NCBI RefSeq assembly: GCF_949987535.1 | Contig: NC_080081.1 | Span: 36,000,428 to 36,064,427, forward strand | Length of the DNA: 64,000 bases | Reading direction: 5' to 3' | DNA from: Balaenoptera acutorostrata | Taxonomy: Eukaryota > Chordata > Mammalia > Artiodactyla > Balaenopteridae | Shown here: positions 36,480 to 50,237 of the stretch, piece after piece | Layout: each line of letters begins with the position of its first letter | Numbering within the stretch: position 1 is the stretch's first letter | Position numbers and translations under genes: made by a program | Notes under the pieces: generated by a model | Told to the model about the DNA's origin: nothing | Databases searched by the model: none | Seen by the model: the letters and a program-made list of their open reading frames with translations, nothing else

Positions 36480-38330
36480 TGCCTTAAATTTGAATGATGG
36501 ATCTGGAAGTGGCTGAGACTCTTTGGATGTGGATCCTCTTCCTCCACAGACTTATAAACTGAAAAAGACAAGTTATGTGTCCCCCACACCCAAATACAAT
36601 GCTAAAACAGTAATAGCATAATTTGTATATGCAAGTTTGCAGCAATTACATCAGACAAAATTGCAATGACAGCTGAAATTCCACAGGGTATACTCATATG
36701 AGGCTCTAACAGAGGTGAAAAATATAGTTCCTCAGGAGAAAGGAAGCTCAGGCAAACACAGAGAGGTCTCAGTGACCCAGTGCAACTTTTAGAACTATTT
36801 GTCAATTGTAGAAAATGTGCTTTGTCTATGGACAGTGAACTGCCAGAATCCATCTGAGATACATTAGTTATGAGAGCCAAGGCTCAAGTGTATTGAGGAA
36901 TCTTTTATAGCCTACTGGTAAGATAGCTAAAACTCTGTGCAATAAACAGTTAAACCAGGTGTTAATGATATATTTTCAATAGTAAAGTTGACTACCCATG
37001 GCTCCAAGACAAAGAATTTTTAGACTTCAAACAGCAGGTTATAATAAGTCATTTTCTAGTAGATTTCATCTCTGTCTTGGCCAAAGTAAGACCCAGAGTC
37101 CCAGGTATTTCTGGATATCACTATAGAGCTACCATAGACCAGATTCATGCTAACCCTACCCATTCAATTCAAAAATAGAAAAGAACAGTAGGCACACAGC
37201 AGCCACTGGTCCCGAAGAGCAAATGTTTCCAGGTCCTCCCTGAGAAAGGAAATGTGTCTTCAGTAGGGTCTGATTCTTCTTTCTAAGAGCTCTTCTCCAT
37301 TACTCTGTTCTCTCTTAGTTTTGTCTCATTTCTCCCAATCTTGATTTTCCCTATCAACCCTTTCTTTTCTATAACAAATGGCTCATAATTGAGGCAAAGT
37401 AGCTTTCTTAGCCTGTAGAAAGTTGGGAACCCAGAGGCCTTTTGGAAATTTGAGTGATCACAATTTCTCTTAGCTCAAGCTAGTGGCTTTTTTTGCTGAT
37501 ACCACTTTTATGCAACCTTTGTGGAATTTATGTGTATCAGAAATTTTATCACTTCACATAGCAAAAGTCACACCGACAACTCTTTTCCAGACAGACTTTT
37601 CTCACTTTCAAGTGGCTTGTCAGGCTGCTAAAGAACAATCCTCATAAGATTCTTTGAGCCTCTTTTGTCTAGGTTTTGTTTTTTGTTTTGTTTTGTTTTT
37701 GCGTAGGACCTGGTCTACTAGATCCTGCCTTACATCTTTCAGAGTTCTTAAGAATCTTACAGCCACACTCTTGATTTGAATTTTGACCCCAAGCCTCATA
37801 TTACTTTGAGATTATTTTACTAGCTGAGAAGACTGGGGATGAGAGACAGCTTTATTCTTCCAACCTAGCAAGTCCTATATCCTCTATATTACCCCTCAAT
37901 TCCACTTGCAAACTGAAAGTTTCTTTCTTTATCTCTTTCCTCTCTTGTATTTATTTATCTTTCACAGATAATAAAACCAAACAGCCACTTGCAACATTAG
38001 GCCTGATGGTCCCCTTATGCAGATCCAAACATTCATGGGATGCATTTCTTATTATCCAAGATATCACACATGAGAGTTTGGCCATTCATATTTTCACTAC
38101 TATGTAGCATGGGCAGGCAGAAACTGGAAAAGCATAGAGGAAACTATTAGCAAAGGCTGAGAGTAAGCCAATGGTTATCAGAGGCTGAAAGAACAGTGAA
38201 GTAGGTAATTGTGTAAGTAAGCTAGAAAATGAGGTGCTGCCACTTTCTCCCAAAGGCAATGCTACATGTTCCATGCTTTTTTTTTTTTTTTTTCTTTCTT
38301 TTTTAACAGCAGTATCCCACTTCCAGGAAC
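36480..38330 (+). repeat. Possible ancient ERV internal sequence
   Basis: Non-coding sequence with phrases such as 'gagacagctttattcttcca' and 'acacatgagagtttggccat'. It runs directly into an LTR-like sequence via a poly(T) and 'ccaggaaccaatttctatat'. I recall this arrangement from old ERV-L-like elements but cannot name the family or verify it. No ORF with retroviral motifs. Confidence 0.35.
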
Positions 38331-38840
38331 CAATTTCTATATGAGTTTACTACTCCTGGCATCAACCATCCTACATCTGAGTGGCTCAAAACAGTGGCCA
38401 TTTATTTAGATCACAGTCCTGCTATTACTGTGTTAGTCTGGTCTAGGCTAAGTTCAAATGATTTGAGCTGGTTTGCTCCTGTGTCTGCTGATGGTTGAGA
38501 GATTGGCTGGTGGTGAATTCTCCCATGTGGTCTCACTCCCTAGTGTGGAAGTTAGCTGGGATGACAGTGTCAATTACACTTGTGCTGCTTACTACTCAGC
38601 AGACCAGTTTAAGCATCTTTACAGGGTAAATGGGTTCCCAAAGCAACAAGAGAGAAATTTGCAAGCTTTTGGAGGCCTGGGTGAAGAACTTGCTTAAAGT
38701 TACTTCCACCTCATTCTAATGGTCAGAACAAGTTACAAGACCAGGCAAGTGATTTAAACTCCACATCCTTATCTTTTTGGAGGAACTGAAACATCATGTG
38801 GCCATTTTTTTCAATCACATCATTGACCAGTCTAAAGAAA
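38331..38840 (+). repeat. LTR-like sequence (ERV-L type, family uncertain)
   Basis: 'atatgagtttactactcctg ... gtggctcaaaacagtggcca ... tatttagatcacagtcctg' follows the start of a common class III LTR group ('tgtattagtttgct...ggcttaaaacaaca...'). The 74-codon ORF at 38473 is a chance frame. Confidence 0.5.
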
Positions 38841-39814
38841 CCTTACCCCTTGTTTTAAACTGATATTTCTGAAATGGTCTTGGAACCTAAAACGTACTTA
38901 TTGTTCTACTGATTCAAGTCTTTTCCTTGATCAGGAAAATCTCAACGTTTGTGTTAGAAATGATAATCTGCATTCTCATTTGCAAAAAAATTAAAAAAAT
39001 AAATTACCGAAACACACTGTAAAGAACCGTATCAGACTGACTGCAAATAAAACACACAATTTATTGTTTATTGATATTTTAATCTATATGCTGTAAGTTG
39101 TTCTCAGTGTGCTAAATATATTAGGTTAATTATACATTAAGTAACTATACTTAATAAAGAACCCTGCTGTAAGAAACATTTAGTTAATGAATAAATGTGA
39201 ATGTGTGTTGAATGGTCATTCTTTTTTATAATATATCCTGTACTGATTTGTACTTGCTGTAATCTTTGAGTTAAGAAATAATATGACAGGTCAATCTAGG
39301 TAGTAGTTTCACATAATAATGTTATACCTGAGAACAGTCTAATAACTGTCTAATAGTTATGAGCTAACAATATGATTAGCAATATAAGTTCATATCAACA
39401 TTTAAATTTAACTGTATAAAACATAAGGCAGTGAAAACACCCAGAAACATGGCTATGGTTCTAATACAAATGTGAATAAAAGATTGTTTCTTTTCTATAT
39501 TTTTTCTGTCTCACTATATAAACATACCTTCTGAGCATGACACCCTGTGTCTTATGGCTTTCATTAAACTGCTTTTAATCATAAATTTGGGAACCATGCA
39601 GGTAAATGTGATTGCAATATTTTCTTTTTTAGGTTTATGAGAAACGTCAAGATTACCTGTCGCAATTAGAATGTAACATATTCATTTTAGATTATTGTCA
39701 TTATAGTGATGTTTTCCATTTGTACATTGCTACATGTTTCAAAACACTTTCATACATAGAAGAAACATTTTTCTATTTAGAATGAGAAAAATAAGGTTCA
39801 GTAATTAGACGAGT

Positions 39815-40075
39815 ATATTAGTTTGTGAGGGCTGCTAAACAGAGTACCATAAACTGGGAGGTTTAGAATAATAGAAATTATTTTCACAGTTCTGGAGGCC
39901 AAAAGTTTGTATCAAGGTGTTGGTAGGGCCATGCTCCCTCTGAAGGAGCTGGGGAAGCAACTGATCTAGGCTTCTCACCAACTTTTGGGTAGTTCCTTGG
40001 CTTATTTTTGCCAACCTTCCCATGGAATTCTCCCCGTGTGTGTGTCTACTGCCTCTCTAAGATTAAGCAATTTTA
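39815..40075 (+). repeat. LTR-like fragment (same general group)
   Basis: 'gtatattagtttgtgagggc', 'gttctggaggccaaaagttt' and 'gggccatgctccctctgaag' follow the 5' part of the LTR group seen also at 53036 and 63228. Truncated at the right. Confidence 0.6.
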
Positions 40076-42589
40076 TCTTAATCCCATAAGCCATTTTTGT
40101 TTTATAATAGCATGTATAAGAATTTATTTCTATTTAAGTTTATAAGTATATGTAATCTACCTAAATATAAATTTTTAATTTGTATATAGCAGAATGTAGC
40201 GACCACATGGGCCATTTTTTTTTGTGCCCAGGGTTAAAGAATATTTCTCTTATTTTTAAATAATTGTATATAGAAATTTGTATAAATATATACAATATAT
40301 ATTAAATATATAATCACCATTTGGTACAGAATAAAATAAAGTTACATAAAATCTGATTGTAGTGAAAATCTAGAATTTGTAACAACTACATTTAAGGTCC
40401 CTAAGGCTTTAAAGGCTACCAAAAACATTAGTTGAATATAAGAAATGATTTATGAAATCTTAACGATTGGCAGTGATTAACATGATAGCAGTTTATCTCG
40501 ATGATCAATAGTAGGTGTCTTGACTTGACATAGGTATGCCTCCTCTACATGAAGAAACTCTCCTAATGAAGGAAAAAGGACACATTTGAGGGAGATGTGA
40601 GAAAGTTTCCAGATTTTGCTCAAATGCTTCCTACTCTTATGGTGTTCCTATTGTTGCTGCTAGTATTAACTAGTATAAAAATGTCACACTGTGAATGAAT
40701 ACTTTTCTAAGAATTATTGGCTGCTGCTCATATTATCTTCTGTGACACTGGAAGGATGGAAAAACTAGCAACAATTCCTCATGAGAAATTTCCATGAATA
40801 GTTCCTTTGGATGTCGTTCAAATCAAGAATATAGTAATTTCTTTAATTTGAATGCATTGCTAATCTAGAATAAAAATAGAAGAGTAAAATATGTTATGTA
40901 CCTAAAACAAAAACTCAGATAGTTACAGATATTCAGGTTTAGAAGCAACCTTATAGATTTCATTGTTCTTTCCTTTTATAGGTCATAAACCTCTCCAAAA
41001 ATCTTAGAAAGCTATGACATCTTGTTCTAGAAAAATCCACATGTGCACTTTGCAACACAGTTCTAAAAATAATTTCCAGGAATTTCATGGACTTTCTCAA
41101 GCCGATCTGTAGACCTTCACAAATTATGGACTTCATATAAAAAAAAAAAATCTGAATCAATTAAATGCTTTAACTTTTAAAGAAGTTGTAATCCAAGAAA
41201 TACAGTAAATGTTTTGCAAAAGTATAATGGTTTTTAAAACAATTTGTGAAAAATATTATGTTGATTTTTGTATCTGTGATTTTATATAAAGTTGTTTTTA
41301 ATGTTAAATTTTTGTTCTTTAATCAATTCCTTGAGGAGAAAGTTACTTTTTAAAAAAGATCTAAGAACTGTACTTGGACACTCATTTACTTGCTGAAAAT
41401 CTATACTCTGTAGTTAAATATAAAAATCTTAAACACAAAATGGATGCTCTTCTATTATCATTATTTCCATTAATCCTAGAGCAATGACTAGCCTAGCACA
41501 AAATAGTGTCCTTCACAAAGAAATATTAGAGAAAACTAATAAGGCTGTGTTGATTTTAATTAGCAAATGAATTCCACTATGACAGGATTTAAAAAACAAA
41601 ATAGGAAAGAGCAAAAGCACATTAAAACCTTGTTAAAGGAAATATAGTTGCCCCAGAGAAAGCCATTAAATTGTTAGATTAAGATATTTTGATATCATTG
41701 GCTCACACTCAATTATATCTGATTTGTGTTGGATTAATCACCAAACAAAAATGTACTACTTAATAAAGCCAATTATACACAAGTAGCTTTGAATAATTTT
41801 CTGAAAGGTGCAACATTTCAGAAAGTGTTGACTATAAAGGTAGTTAAGATAGTTTTTTTAACTTTGCTTATCTGTCTTCAGGGTCAGTAAATTAGTCATA
41901 CCTATAATTTAATGACTATAAAGTATATTTTGTCCACTTAAATAATATATAATGAATAAGTAAATAAATATTGCAGTGTTACTGAAAACATTCTTTGAAC
42001 TATGTATTAAAAATTAACTTATGTAGGCTCTGCAGCTACTCTGAGCTAATTACCAGTGTCATTTCCATAATTATGCACAATATTCATTTCACAGAGCAAT
42101 CCTTAGGATGAAAATAACATAATTTAGCATACCCACTTCAGCAAACTGCAGAGTTGAAAATATGCATGAATAAATTTTAAGGTATATGAGTTCTTGGAAC
42201 AGCAGTGTCACAAAAAGTCGGGGAAGTAAACAATATCATCAATTCATTATTTTAAACAACCTTGAGCTCATGACTTTGCATAAGATTTTATTTAAATTCA
42301 AAACAGTTAAATATGATTAATGCAAATTCCACTACTCTGAAATCTGTGATTAGATAAATAAAACTAGGTTTAATTTTACCCTAGGAGATATTGATTTAAA
42401 TATAAGCATTATGATCTGTATTTCAAGAAACATGCTTACTTTTTTGATTAAAAAAAGAAAACTTTTTAAAACATGTTTCTTTTTAAGCTTAAGAACTGAC
42501 TTCATGTGACAGAAGAAGAAATGATATAGTGGATTTAGCATATTCATCAGTAATTAACATGATTCTTTAGAAACGAACATTCCTTGAGC
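40076..42589. other. Intergenic DNA, no gene seen
   Basis: A/T-rich; no family or coding signal recognised. Confidence 0.5.
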
Positions 42590-42790
42590 TGGCATACATC
42601 GTATTATTTAATCCCAAAATAATCCTTTGACAAAAGAATGAATGTCATTATTTCACAAATGAAAAAAAATCAAACATTAGAAAGGTTATTTGATTTCTGA
42701 AGATAACACAGATAGTAGGTGCTAAACAAGGAGGCTATCCTGAGCCTTCTGGACCTAACCTGGTCCAAATCTGGTATGCTCTCCACGTAC
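42590..42790 (-). repeat. MIR SINE
   Basis: 'ttatttcacaaatgaaaaaa', 'gaaaggttatttgatttctg' and 'aacacagatagtaggtgcta' are the reverse complement of the MIR core. Diverged. Confidence 0.6.
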
Positions 42791-44521
42791 CACATTGACA
42801 TAATCCTGACATTTCACTGAGCACTTTGAAGATGTTTTCTGAAAAAATGCACATTGATGCTTTAAATTAACACAAATTATGTGTTTGGCAGAAACTCAGA
42901 GGAAAGTCAAAGAAACTATAAACACATTGGGAAAAAAGTTTTGTATTTACCAATTCCCTTTCCTGCTCCCAGCTCCCCACACTCTGCCCTTCACACTTTT
43001 GCTTCAGTCTTCTTAGTTCATCCATAACTGAACTGACTCCACATAGCATTTTCTAATTTCCTGTGTTCTGGGCAAGTTATGTAGGACCATCCACCATGTT
43101 GATTTTACAATGTTTACAACTGATTGGCACGCCACTACTTTATGGCTGAGTGAGCAGTCTCATAATGTACTGTTAGATTTCAAGGGTTTTGCAAAAACAC
43201 ACAATACAGATTTTTTTTCCATCCTCTTTTCAGAATCTTAAGATATATTTCAATGTAACTCAAGACAAGACTGAGAAGAAGACTCTCATACAAAGCTTAA
43301 TTTTTTTAGTAACTAATAGCACAGATTTTCCTAACTAGTATATAGTGTTTTCTCATTTGAATAATTTCAGTTCTTTTGTATCGCTCATTCACTCATTTTA
43401 TAGCTTATTGCTATGAAAATTGGAAATTGTGAAAAGTGTTTTCTTTTCAAAATTAGTATACATAAAGTTAACATTTTAAAATGCATAATATATTGGGATA
43501 TTTGCTTTAAAGATCTTTAATACAATCAATCTATATTCTAAAACCATATCAACTAGCATAAACCACCAGCAAAACATTTTTAGTCTTCTTCTAGTCTGTT
43601 CCCATTGCCATATATATGCCTAATCTACAATATTTTGCTAATCACCTCGTTCTATCATCATTTATTTCATTTTATTAACTCAACATGTTTAATATGTGGA
43701 ATTATTCAGGTTAATATCTGTCCTGCAGTATGGGCTCTAAAAATTCATCTTCCTTTTGTATATTCCCAGAGTAAAAGTATGTTGCACTTTCTTTAAAGAT
43801 AAAAAAACAATATTTTAATATTTTTGAATATTGAACAACTGTTTTTGAATCCTTCCCATGTGTCAAGTAATCTGCTAATCACTTTATGTAACATATTTAA
43901 TTCTTACAACAAACTGGTGACAAAGTACTATGAAATATATAATAATACATTTCTGTATTTACATTATCAATTAGTTTATTCATTTAGTTGACAACTTCTG
44001 CAACTTCCATATGCCACACCAACTACTAGATTATTTATTTATGATTTCTTTCTTGGGATTTTATTTTCTAGCAATAGGGAGTTGTACATAAACAGAAAAT
44101 AAAGAAACAAATGTAATAAATCCTCTGATAAAGTATGTAGAGGAATTGTGCAAGCACTGATAATGGAAGAGTCCATTAGAGGGGAAAGGAGATCATAACT
44201 AGTAACCATGTATCCATATGAATAGCTATTAGAATCAACTCACAACATAGTCAATGGTTAATAATAATAAAAAATAAATTAGTACTCCAATTATTTTTAT
44301 TCCTACCAACATTTCATTTTTAGTTAGTATAGAAGAATAAGTTGACCTGATTTCTCAAGTGATGCTGTAGTTTTCATATTTCTAACAATAACCATAAAAT
44401 ATCATTAATACAAGGTCCACAGAAACATGAGGATTTTTTTATTCTTAATGCACTACTAAAATAATATCTTAGTCTGTGAGACTCAAACAGATTTGTACCT
44501 GGCCTAGCTGTAATTACTTTT
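42791..44521. other. Intergenic DNA, no gene seen
   Basis: Nothing recognised. Confidence 0.45.
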
Positions 44522-44533
44522 AAAATTGAATGG

Positions 44534-44876
44534 GGCTTCCCTGGTGGCGCAGTGGTTGAGAATCTGCCTGCTAATGCAGGAGACACGGGTTCGAGCCCTG
44601 GTCTGGGAAGATCCCACATGCCGCGGAGCGGCTGGGCCCGTGAGCCACAGCTGCTGAGCCTGCGCGTCTGGAGCCTGTGCCCCGCAGCAGGAGGGGCCGC
44701 GATAGTGAAAGGCCCGTGCACCGCGATGAAGAGCGGTCCCCGCACCGCGATGAAGAGTGGCGCCCACTTGCCGCAACTAGAGAAAGCCCTCGCACGAACC
44801 GAAGACCCAGCACAGTCAAAAATAAAATAAATAAATAAATAAAATAAATAAATCAGGCAATGTCATTAAAAAAAAA
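44534..44876 (+). mobile_element. CHR-2-like tRNA-derived SINE, young
   Basis: 'ggcttccctggtggcgcagt', B box 'ggttcgagccct', 'gaagatcccacatgccgcgg', and a (aaat)n tail followed by poly(A). It is GC-rich with many CpG, unlike its surroundings. A perfect 12-bp TSD, AAAATTGAATGG, is at 44522-44533 and 44877-44888, the A-rich start fitting an L1 endonuclease site. The body has a direct duplication of a 'gcaccgcgatgaagag' unit. CHR-2 is a cetacean/hippo family. The ORFs on both strands are not genes. Confidence 0.92.
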
Positions 44877-44888
44877 AAAATTGAATGG

Positions 44889-46350
44889 AAATAATTGACA
44901 ATAAATAGAGTTTCATACAAGAATCCCTCATTTTTTACTTCTCTGTTAGAATCATGTTATTTTGAGTTGAAAGAATAAAGATTACTGGTTGAAGTATGCA
45001 ATTTTGATGTGATCTTTGAAATTTATCTGGGTAAATATAAAATTTGAGAGATTAAATGATAAGTCTTCATGGTGGAACAATAAGGTATGAAGAACTGAAT
45101 TCAGAGAAGAAGCAGTCCTCCTTCTCCCTTTCTCCCTAGTGCTATCACCTAGACCATATATTTTAAATTTATAGTGTAAGAATTAAAGGCAGACATACTT
45201 GCTTCAACAACTAGATACTATGAACGGAGCACAACCAAAAGTCTAAGGCCTTGAACTTCTATGATCTCATTTGTATCAAGCAGTCATTAGCAAAGGCATT
45301 TTCTCTGAGTAGTCAATATTGTTTGAAGTCAGATAAATTATATAGTTAGGAAACGTAGATTGTAAGGGTGCAGATGAAGAATGGTGCAGTGAGTTGTCCG
45401 TTATCAAAATGTCTAAGGTTAAGTGGAAAGTTACACTGAACAAGGTCTGAAATCTAATTTCCTAGCCAGACAGAGCGTCAGCTAACTGTCTTTAACAGAA
45501 AGTTCCTTTATCTATGATTACCTACCATTTTTAAGTCTTCTAATATCTGCCAGAATGTGCCTTCTAATTATATAAATGACTGCACTACTAGACAGATTTC
45601 AATGTTTTTTCACTTTTGCCAGTGAATTATTTGGAAGAAAGGAAAGTCCTTTCTTTCTTTTTGTTTTGCTTTGTTTTTCCAAACTCCCACTGCTTCACAA
45701 ACTGTAATCAATGTGATAATGTGAAAAAGTGACAGATTTTGATAATATCTGCTCACTCCCAAATTTTACATCAACATTCTAATACCTTATCAGTGTTGTC
45801 AGTGGGAAAAGCTATGCTGGTTAGCAAAATGGTTTCCTTAAGAATTGCAATCTTGAGCTTCCTAAATTAGGGAAAAAAAAAAAAAAAAAGAAACTAAGAA
45901 ACAGAGTGGCATTGCATATGTATATCCAAATTATCAATTGCCTTAGGTGAATTTACAGAATTATTATCTATATACAAAAACAAAAATAATTTGCCCTCTA
46001 AGCAAAATTTATATTCTTCAAAGATATGTAAAACATATATATGAATTAGAAATATTTAGCGTGTAATGTTGGTTTAACATTACATTGTATTACAAAATTC
46101 ACAGATTTAACATATGTATCCATCTATTTAACCTGCTATTATTATTGGTTATAAATCTATATGTAATATAGTTATAATCCAATTTAATTATGAAGTGGAC
46201 TCCAAGGACAAAATGTACAGGAAAATGTAAATAATAAACAAATTTGGAATTTGACCTGGGAAAGTATGAATAAAGATACTATATGAAGAAAAAGTAAAGA
46301 AAAATACAAATAACTAAGGGAATGTTGCTAATAATTAGGGCAAAGACTCA
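44889..46350. other. Intergenic DNA, no gene seen
   Basis: A/T-rich; an A run at 45871-45888. No gene. Confidence 0.45.
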
Positions 46351-46359
46351 AGACTGATG

Positions 46360-46545
46360 GCCTGGGATTGAATTCCAACTTTAAAACTGGTTACCTATGT
46401 GACTTGGGCAAGTTTGGCAGCTGTTTCCTTATTTATAAAGTCCCATAGCTTATATTGAGAATTAAATAAGTTAATATATACAAAGAGCTAAGAACAATGC
46501 CTATCATATAATAAAAGCAATGTGTTTATTACTATGAAATATGCA
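46360..46545 (+). repeat. MIR SINE
   Basis: 'ctgggattgaattccaactt', 'gtgacttgggcaagtttggc', then 'gagaattaaataagttaata' and 'gagctaagaacaatgcctat' follow the MIR order. Confidence 0.75.
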
Positions 46546-46649
46546 GGTAATAAATCATCAATGGCTGCCATAGTTGAGTTTAAATATAGCACAGCTCTTT
46601 CTAATAATAAAGGTGGAAAGAAGTACGTAGAAAGAAGTTCAGTTTTTTA

Positions 46650-46770
46650 AAACAGTTTCTTCATCTGAAATTCTGTTTCTTCATGTGAGAATTCCTAGCC
46701 CACAGAATTGTTGTAAAAATTATGAAGTATGTAAATTACTATCTGGCATATACTTAGTATTATTAACTGT
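46650..46770 (+). repeat. MIR right-half fragment
   Basis: 'cagtttcttcatctgaaatt' and 'cagaattgttgtaaaaatta' match the MIR right half. Confidence 0.55.
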
Positions 46771-49700
46771 TTTTACTATTATTCTTATTATATAATTCTC
46801 ATTATTATAAATAAACACAGTAGAAATTTGAGGTTACCAAAGATTGTTTTATGTTTCTGTTTGGGTTAACTTATGGCATTAATTTTTTATATGGTGATTA
46901 GGAAAATAATATTAATAATAATGTTAATAGTATTAAAAATAATATTAGAAATTTAGAACATTTCTTCTAAAAACACATAACATTGGAAATTTATTAAGAG
47001 TCTTTACAAAAAGTTGAAGTAGCAATGTTTAGATGCAACACAATAGGTATAATTTCTGAGAGGATTTAAATTAATACATGACGATATAGTCCAAGACCAT
47101 AGCTGCCTTGCTTCTGAATGGCTCACATATCTTTTTCTAAGCCATTTTAAACATCACTTCTCACAGGAGTTTTTAGACAACAACAGTTTAGCCGACAATT
47201 TAAGACTGACTCTCTAATAAGCGTTTCAAGTCCTGGGATTCTGTTACTCATTGATTGTAGATAACTATACTTTAGAAGCCTCACAATGCAAAGTTGTATG
47301 CATGTGAATATGTATGAGTGTTGTTCCCTAAATATAAGTTACCTAACAAAGAATCTTGACTAGGTTATGAACTTCCTTATCTCCATATAAATGTGACCTC
47401 CAGAAATAACTCCTTATCTCCATATAAATGTAAATAAAGTCAGTGTTTTTCTTCAAGAAAAAAGTCATTATTCACATCAATAAAAATGCAAAGACTCATA
47501 CAGTCTAAAATCTTACATGATAGTCTGGAGCCAAAATAATTTTAGTTTGGACTTTTTTCATGCTAGTTGTCGTTAGCGCTCTACCTTTACTACAGTAGAT
47601 TTTCAGTATTGCAACACTTAAATGTGAAATTTTGAGAAAGAATTTCTTAGTCAATTCTACTGACCCTAAAATGTATGGATTGAAAATGAGTTCCGTAGTA
47701 ACTAAAAAATGAACAAACAAAATCTTACTATATGAGGTGATCAGATTTGAACTACATTTTGAGGTCTATTTTTAAGGATAATTTATTGTGTTTATAATTC
47801 CTTCTTCAGTGCTGTAGCTAGTCACTCATCTTTAGTTGAGAGGACTTGCAGTTAGTTCATGAATGTAAGAATTTACATTACTTATGGGATCAAAAGTGAT
47901 TGAAAATAATATGGACAGAAGGGAAATAGATTGGTGGGAGTCTGGCATCGCTCTCTTTTCCCCATTAAGAGTTTTCATTTGATTTTTCAGGATCAGTTTT
48001 GAAGATCAGTTGTTCTCTAATCCCTGAATCTCGAAGTGTTATTAAAATTCAGGACTGAAGCACACATTACTAGCTAGCATTTTATATTGAGTTAGTATAG
48101 ATTAGGTAGTAAACAGTTTCTGCCCACAGAGTCAAAAGCCAAAGAAAAATCAATAAAAGGTTCAACCACTCTTATTTTATTCTTGATGAAATTCTCCAGA
48201 AATTGAGTGCATCGCATAAATAAATAGTTGAGTTGTGGATCTGAAGTCCATTAGATTTTACTATAAAGTGATGGCCAAAAATATTCAAGTTTTAAAAAGG
48301 AAACGGCACCACACTTAACGCGCTTGTGTGAAAACTAAAATATAACTGCATCTTGAGTGGTTGGACAATTTCCCTTTTGAAACAAAAATCAACATGGGCT
48401 ATGCTTTAAGTGTTTCTCTTTGAGAATATAGCTACAGAACGGTAAAAAAAAAAAAAAAGAAAAAAAGAAACCTCTAACAGTCTTGATATCTAAACTTAGG
48501 AGTCTTGGTATTCATTCCTTAAAGTAAAAGGATTAGTGGGAAAGATGATTACTTGGAAAATATATTTTAAAAATGATTTTCAGAAAACTCTGAAAAAATA
48601 CTCTATACCCTACCTCACTTTTAAAACATTGTCCTAGAGGAGGGAACTGTAAAGAAACCCTCATAGCAAGGTGATCAGGGAAAGAAAAGTTAACATAGAA
48701 GTAGACAACACGTAATAACGTCACAGAAAACAAAAGTTGGGCACTTTAAAACAAAGTTTAAGTCAAAAGAGACCAGGCTATCTAAAGGGATAAGATGGAA
48801 ACTATTATCTGAAAGCAGGAGTGAAAAGCCTCTATTTATTTAGCATAAGAAATCATTTAAGGACAAAGGCCAGAGCTTCCTGTCATTAGCTGTGCTCTGT
48901 CATGGGATTTGCTTGTGTGGTCGAGATTCTGTTATTTACAAATATATTATTGTGCTTATCTATTTGGGTTTACTTTTATGCAATCTCTTCCCAGTCTGAC
49001 AGAGACGACTATTTGCTTTAGGGAGGTTCAGATTCTTATGAAAGGAATTAAAAGGAAAAGGGAAGATGAATGTTCAGCTTGGGACATCAAAAAAAAAATT
49101 TCCAAGCATACAGAATATGATGGTTGTTAAAGTAAGGCTTTGTCTAGAGAAAAAAATGTTTTATAACTCCAAATAATTTAACTTTACATGTCAAGAGGGA
49201 AAACTGGCCAATTCAGGAATTATACAATTTTAAATTAATTCATAAATTAGATGGAAAGGAGAAAATGTCATAAAGGGAGCTCCAAAAGAAAGGGAAGGAG
49301 GTTGGTAAAACCTTTCCTCTCTGATTCGGAGGGGAAGTGAGGAGCTTGTATTATGTATGGTGGGAACCAGCTCTAGGCTGTGTGTTAGGAGCCGTGAGTG
49401 AGTTCTAACCTTGAATTTGATAAATATGGGTTGTGGGCCATTGATTTTCAAAGTATTTTCAAGGTGTCTTCAAAGTTTAAGAAAAATACAAAGAAGTTAT
49501 TTGCCTTTATAAATTATATTGACATTTTCGCTTCTGGTACAAAAGCAGTGGTGTGTAACACTACCTGTCTTAGCAAGATTCAAAATGTCGCACTAAAATC
49601 ATACTCAGAGTCATATTGAATTCTTCACTACTGCACATTCAAGGTAACAAACAAATAAACCAAAAGCAAAACCAAAACTCTCATCTAAGACTGTTATTGA

Positions 49701-50227
49701 TTAAGCAGCAGTAAAAATCATTAATTTTATTAAACATTAAGTAACTCCTGAGTGCCATCTTTTTAATATTCTGTGTGCCACAATTAGAAGTCTCCGTAAT
49801 TCAATTCTGCCACATACATACCAGTACCATGATTTTCTCTAGAAAACACATTGGGACAATAGTTTGAATTGCAATCTCAACCGTTTTTTGCATGAAATAC
49901 CATTTTTGTTTGAAAAACAATGTCAGACAAACTATGATTATTCAAACCTGGACATCTGGCAGACAGTTTTTCAAAAAAGAATGAAGTGAACTGTCACTTC
50001 AAGGGAAAAATATAACTAACAGCATTCATTGTCAATGACAATCATTTTTTATCTTAATATTCATAGTTAATTTGTATATCCAGATACTATCAGTCCATTG
50101 TCTACTGAAATTTCTAAAAGTAGAACTTTAAAAAGCTTATATTCACCATTGTGACTTTTACAGCTTCTCAATACTCTGACTTATCTGAAGAGATTGATGG
50201 AGATATTAACATTTATGATATTTTAAA
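46771..50227. other. Intergenic DNA, no gene seen
   Basis: No coding or repeat family called. It holds a 37-bp-period duplication (47373-47432) and an A-rich run (48443-48470). Confidence 0.5.
47373..47432. repeat. Tandem duplication, 37-bp period
   Basis: 'tccttatctccatataaatg' occurs at 47374-47393 and again at 47411-47430. Confidence 0.9.
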
Positions 50228-50237
50228 ATATGTTATA
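50228..50237. repeat. Left TSD of truncated L1
   Basis: ATATGTTATA, repeated exactly at 52001-52010. Confidence 0.75.

Noticed and set aside
44374..44830. Several overlapping ORFs of 82-123 codons on both strands
   Set aside because: They coincide with the CHR SINE and its GC-rich body.
49200..49400. Purine-rich block resembling an exon or promoter
   Set aside because: No splice sites, CpG cluster or ORF support; left as unique DNA.
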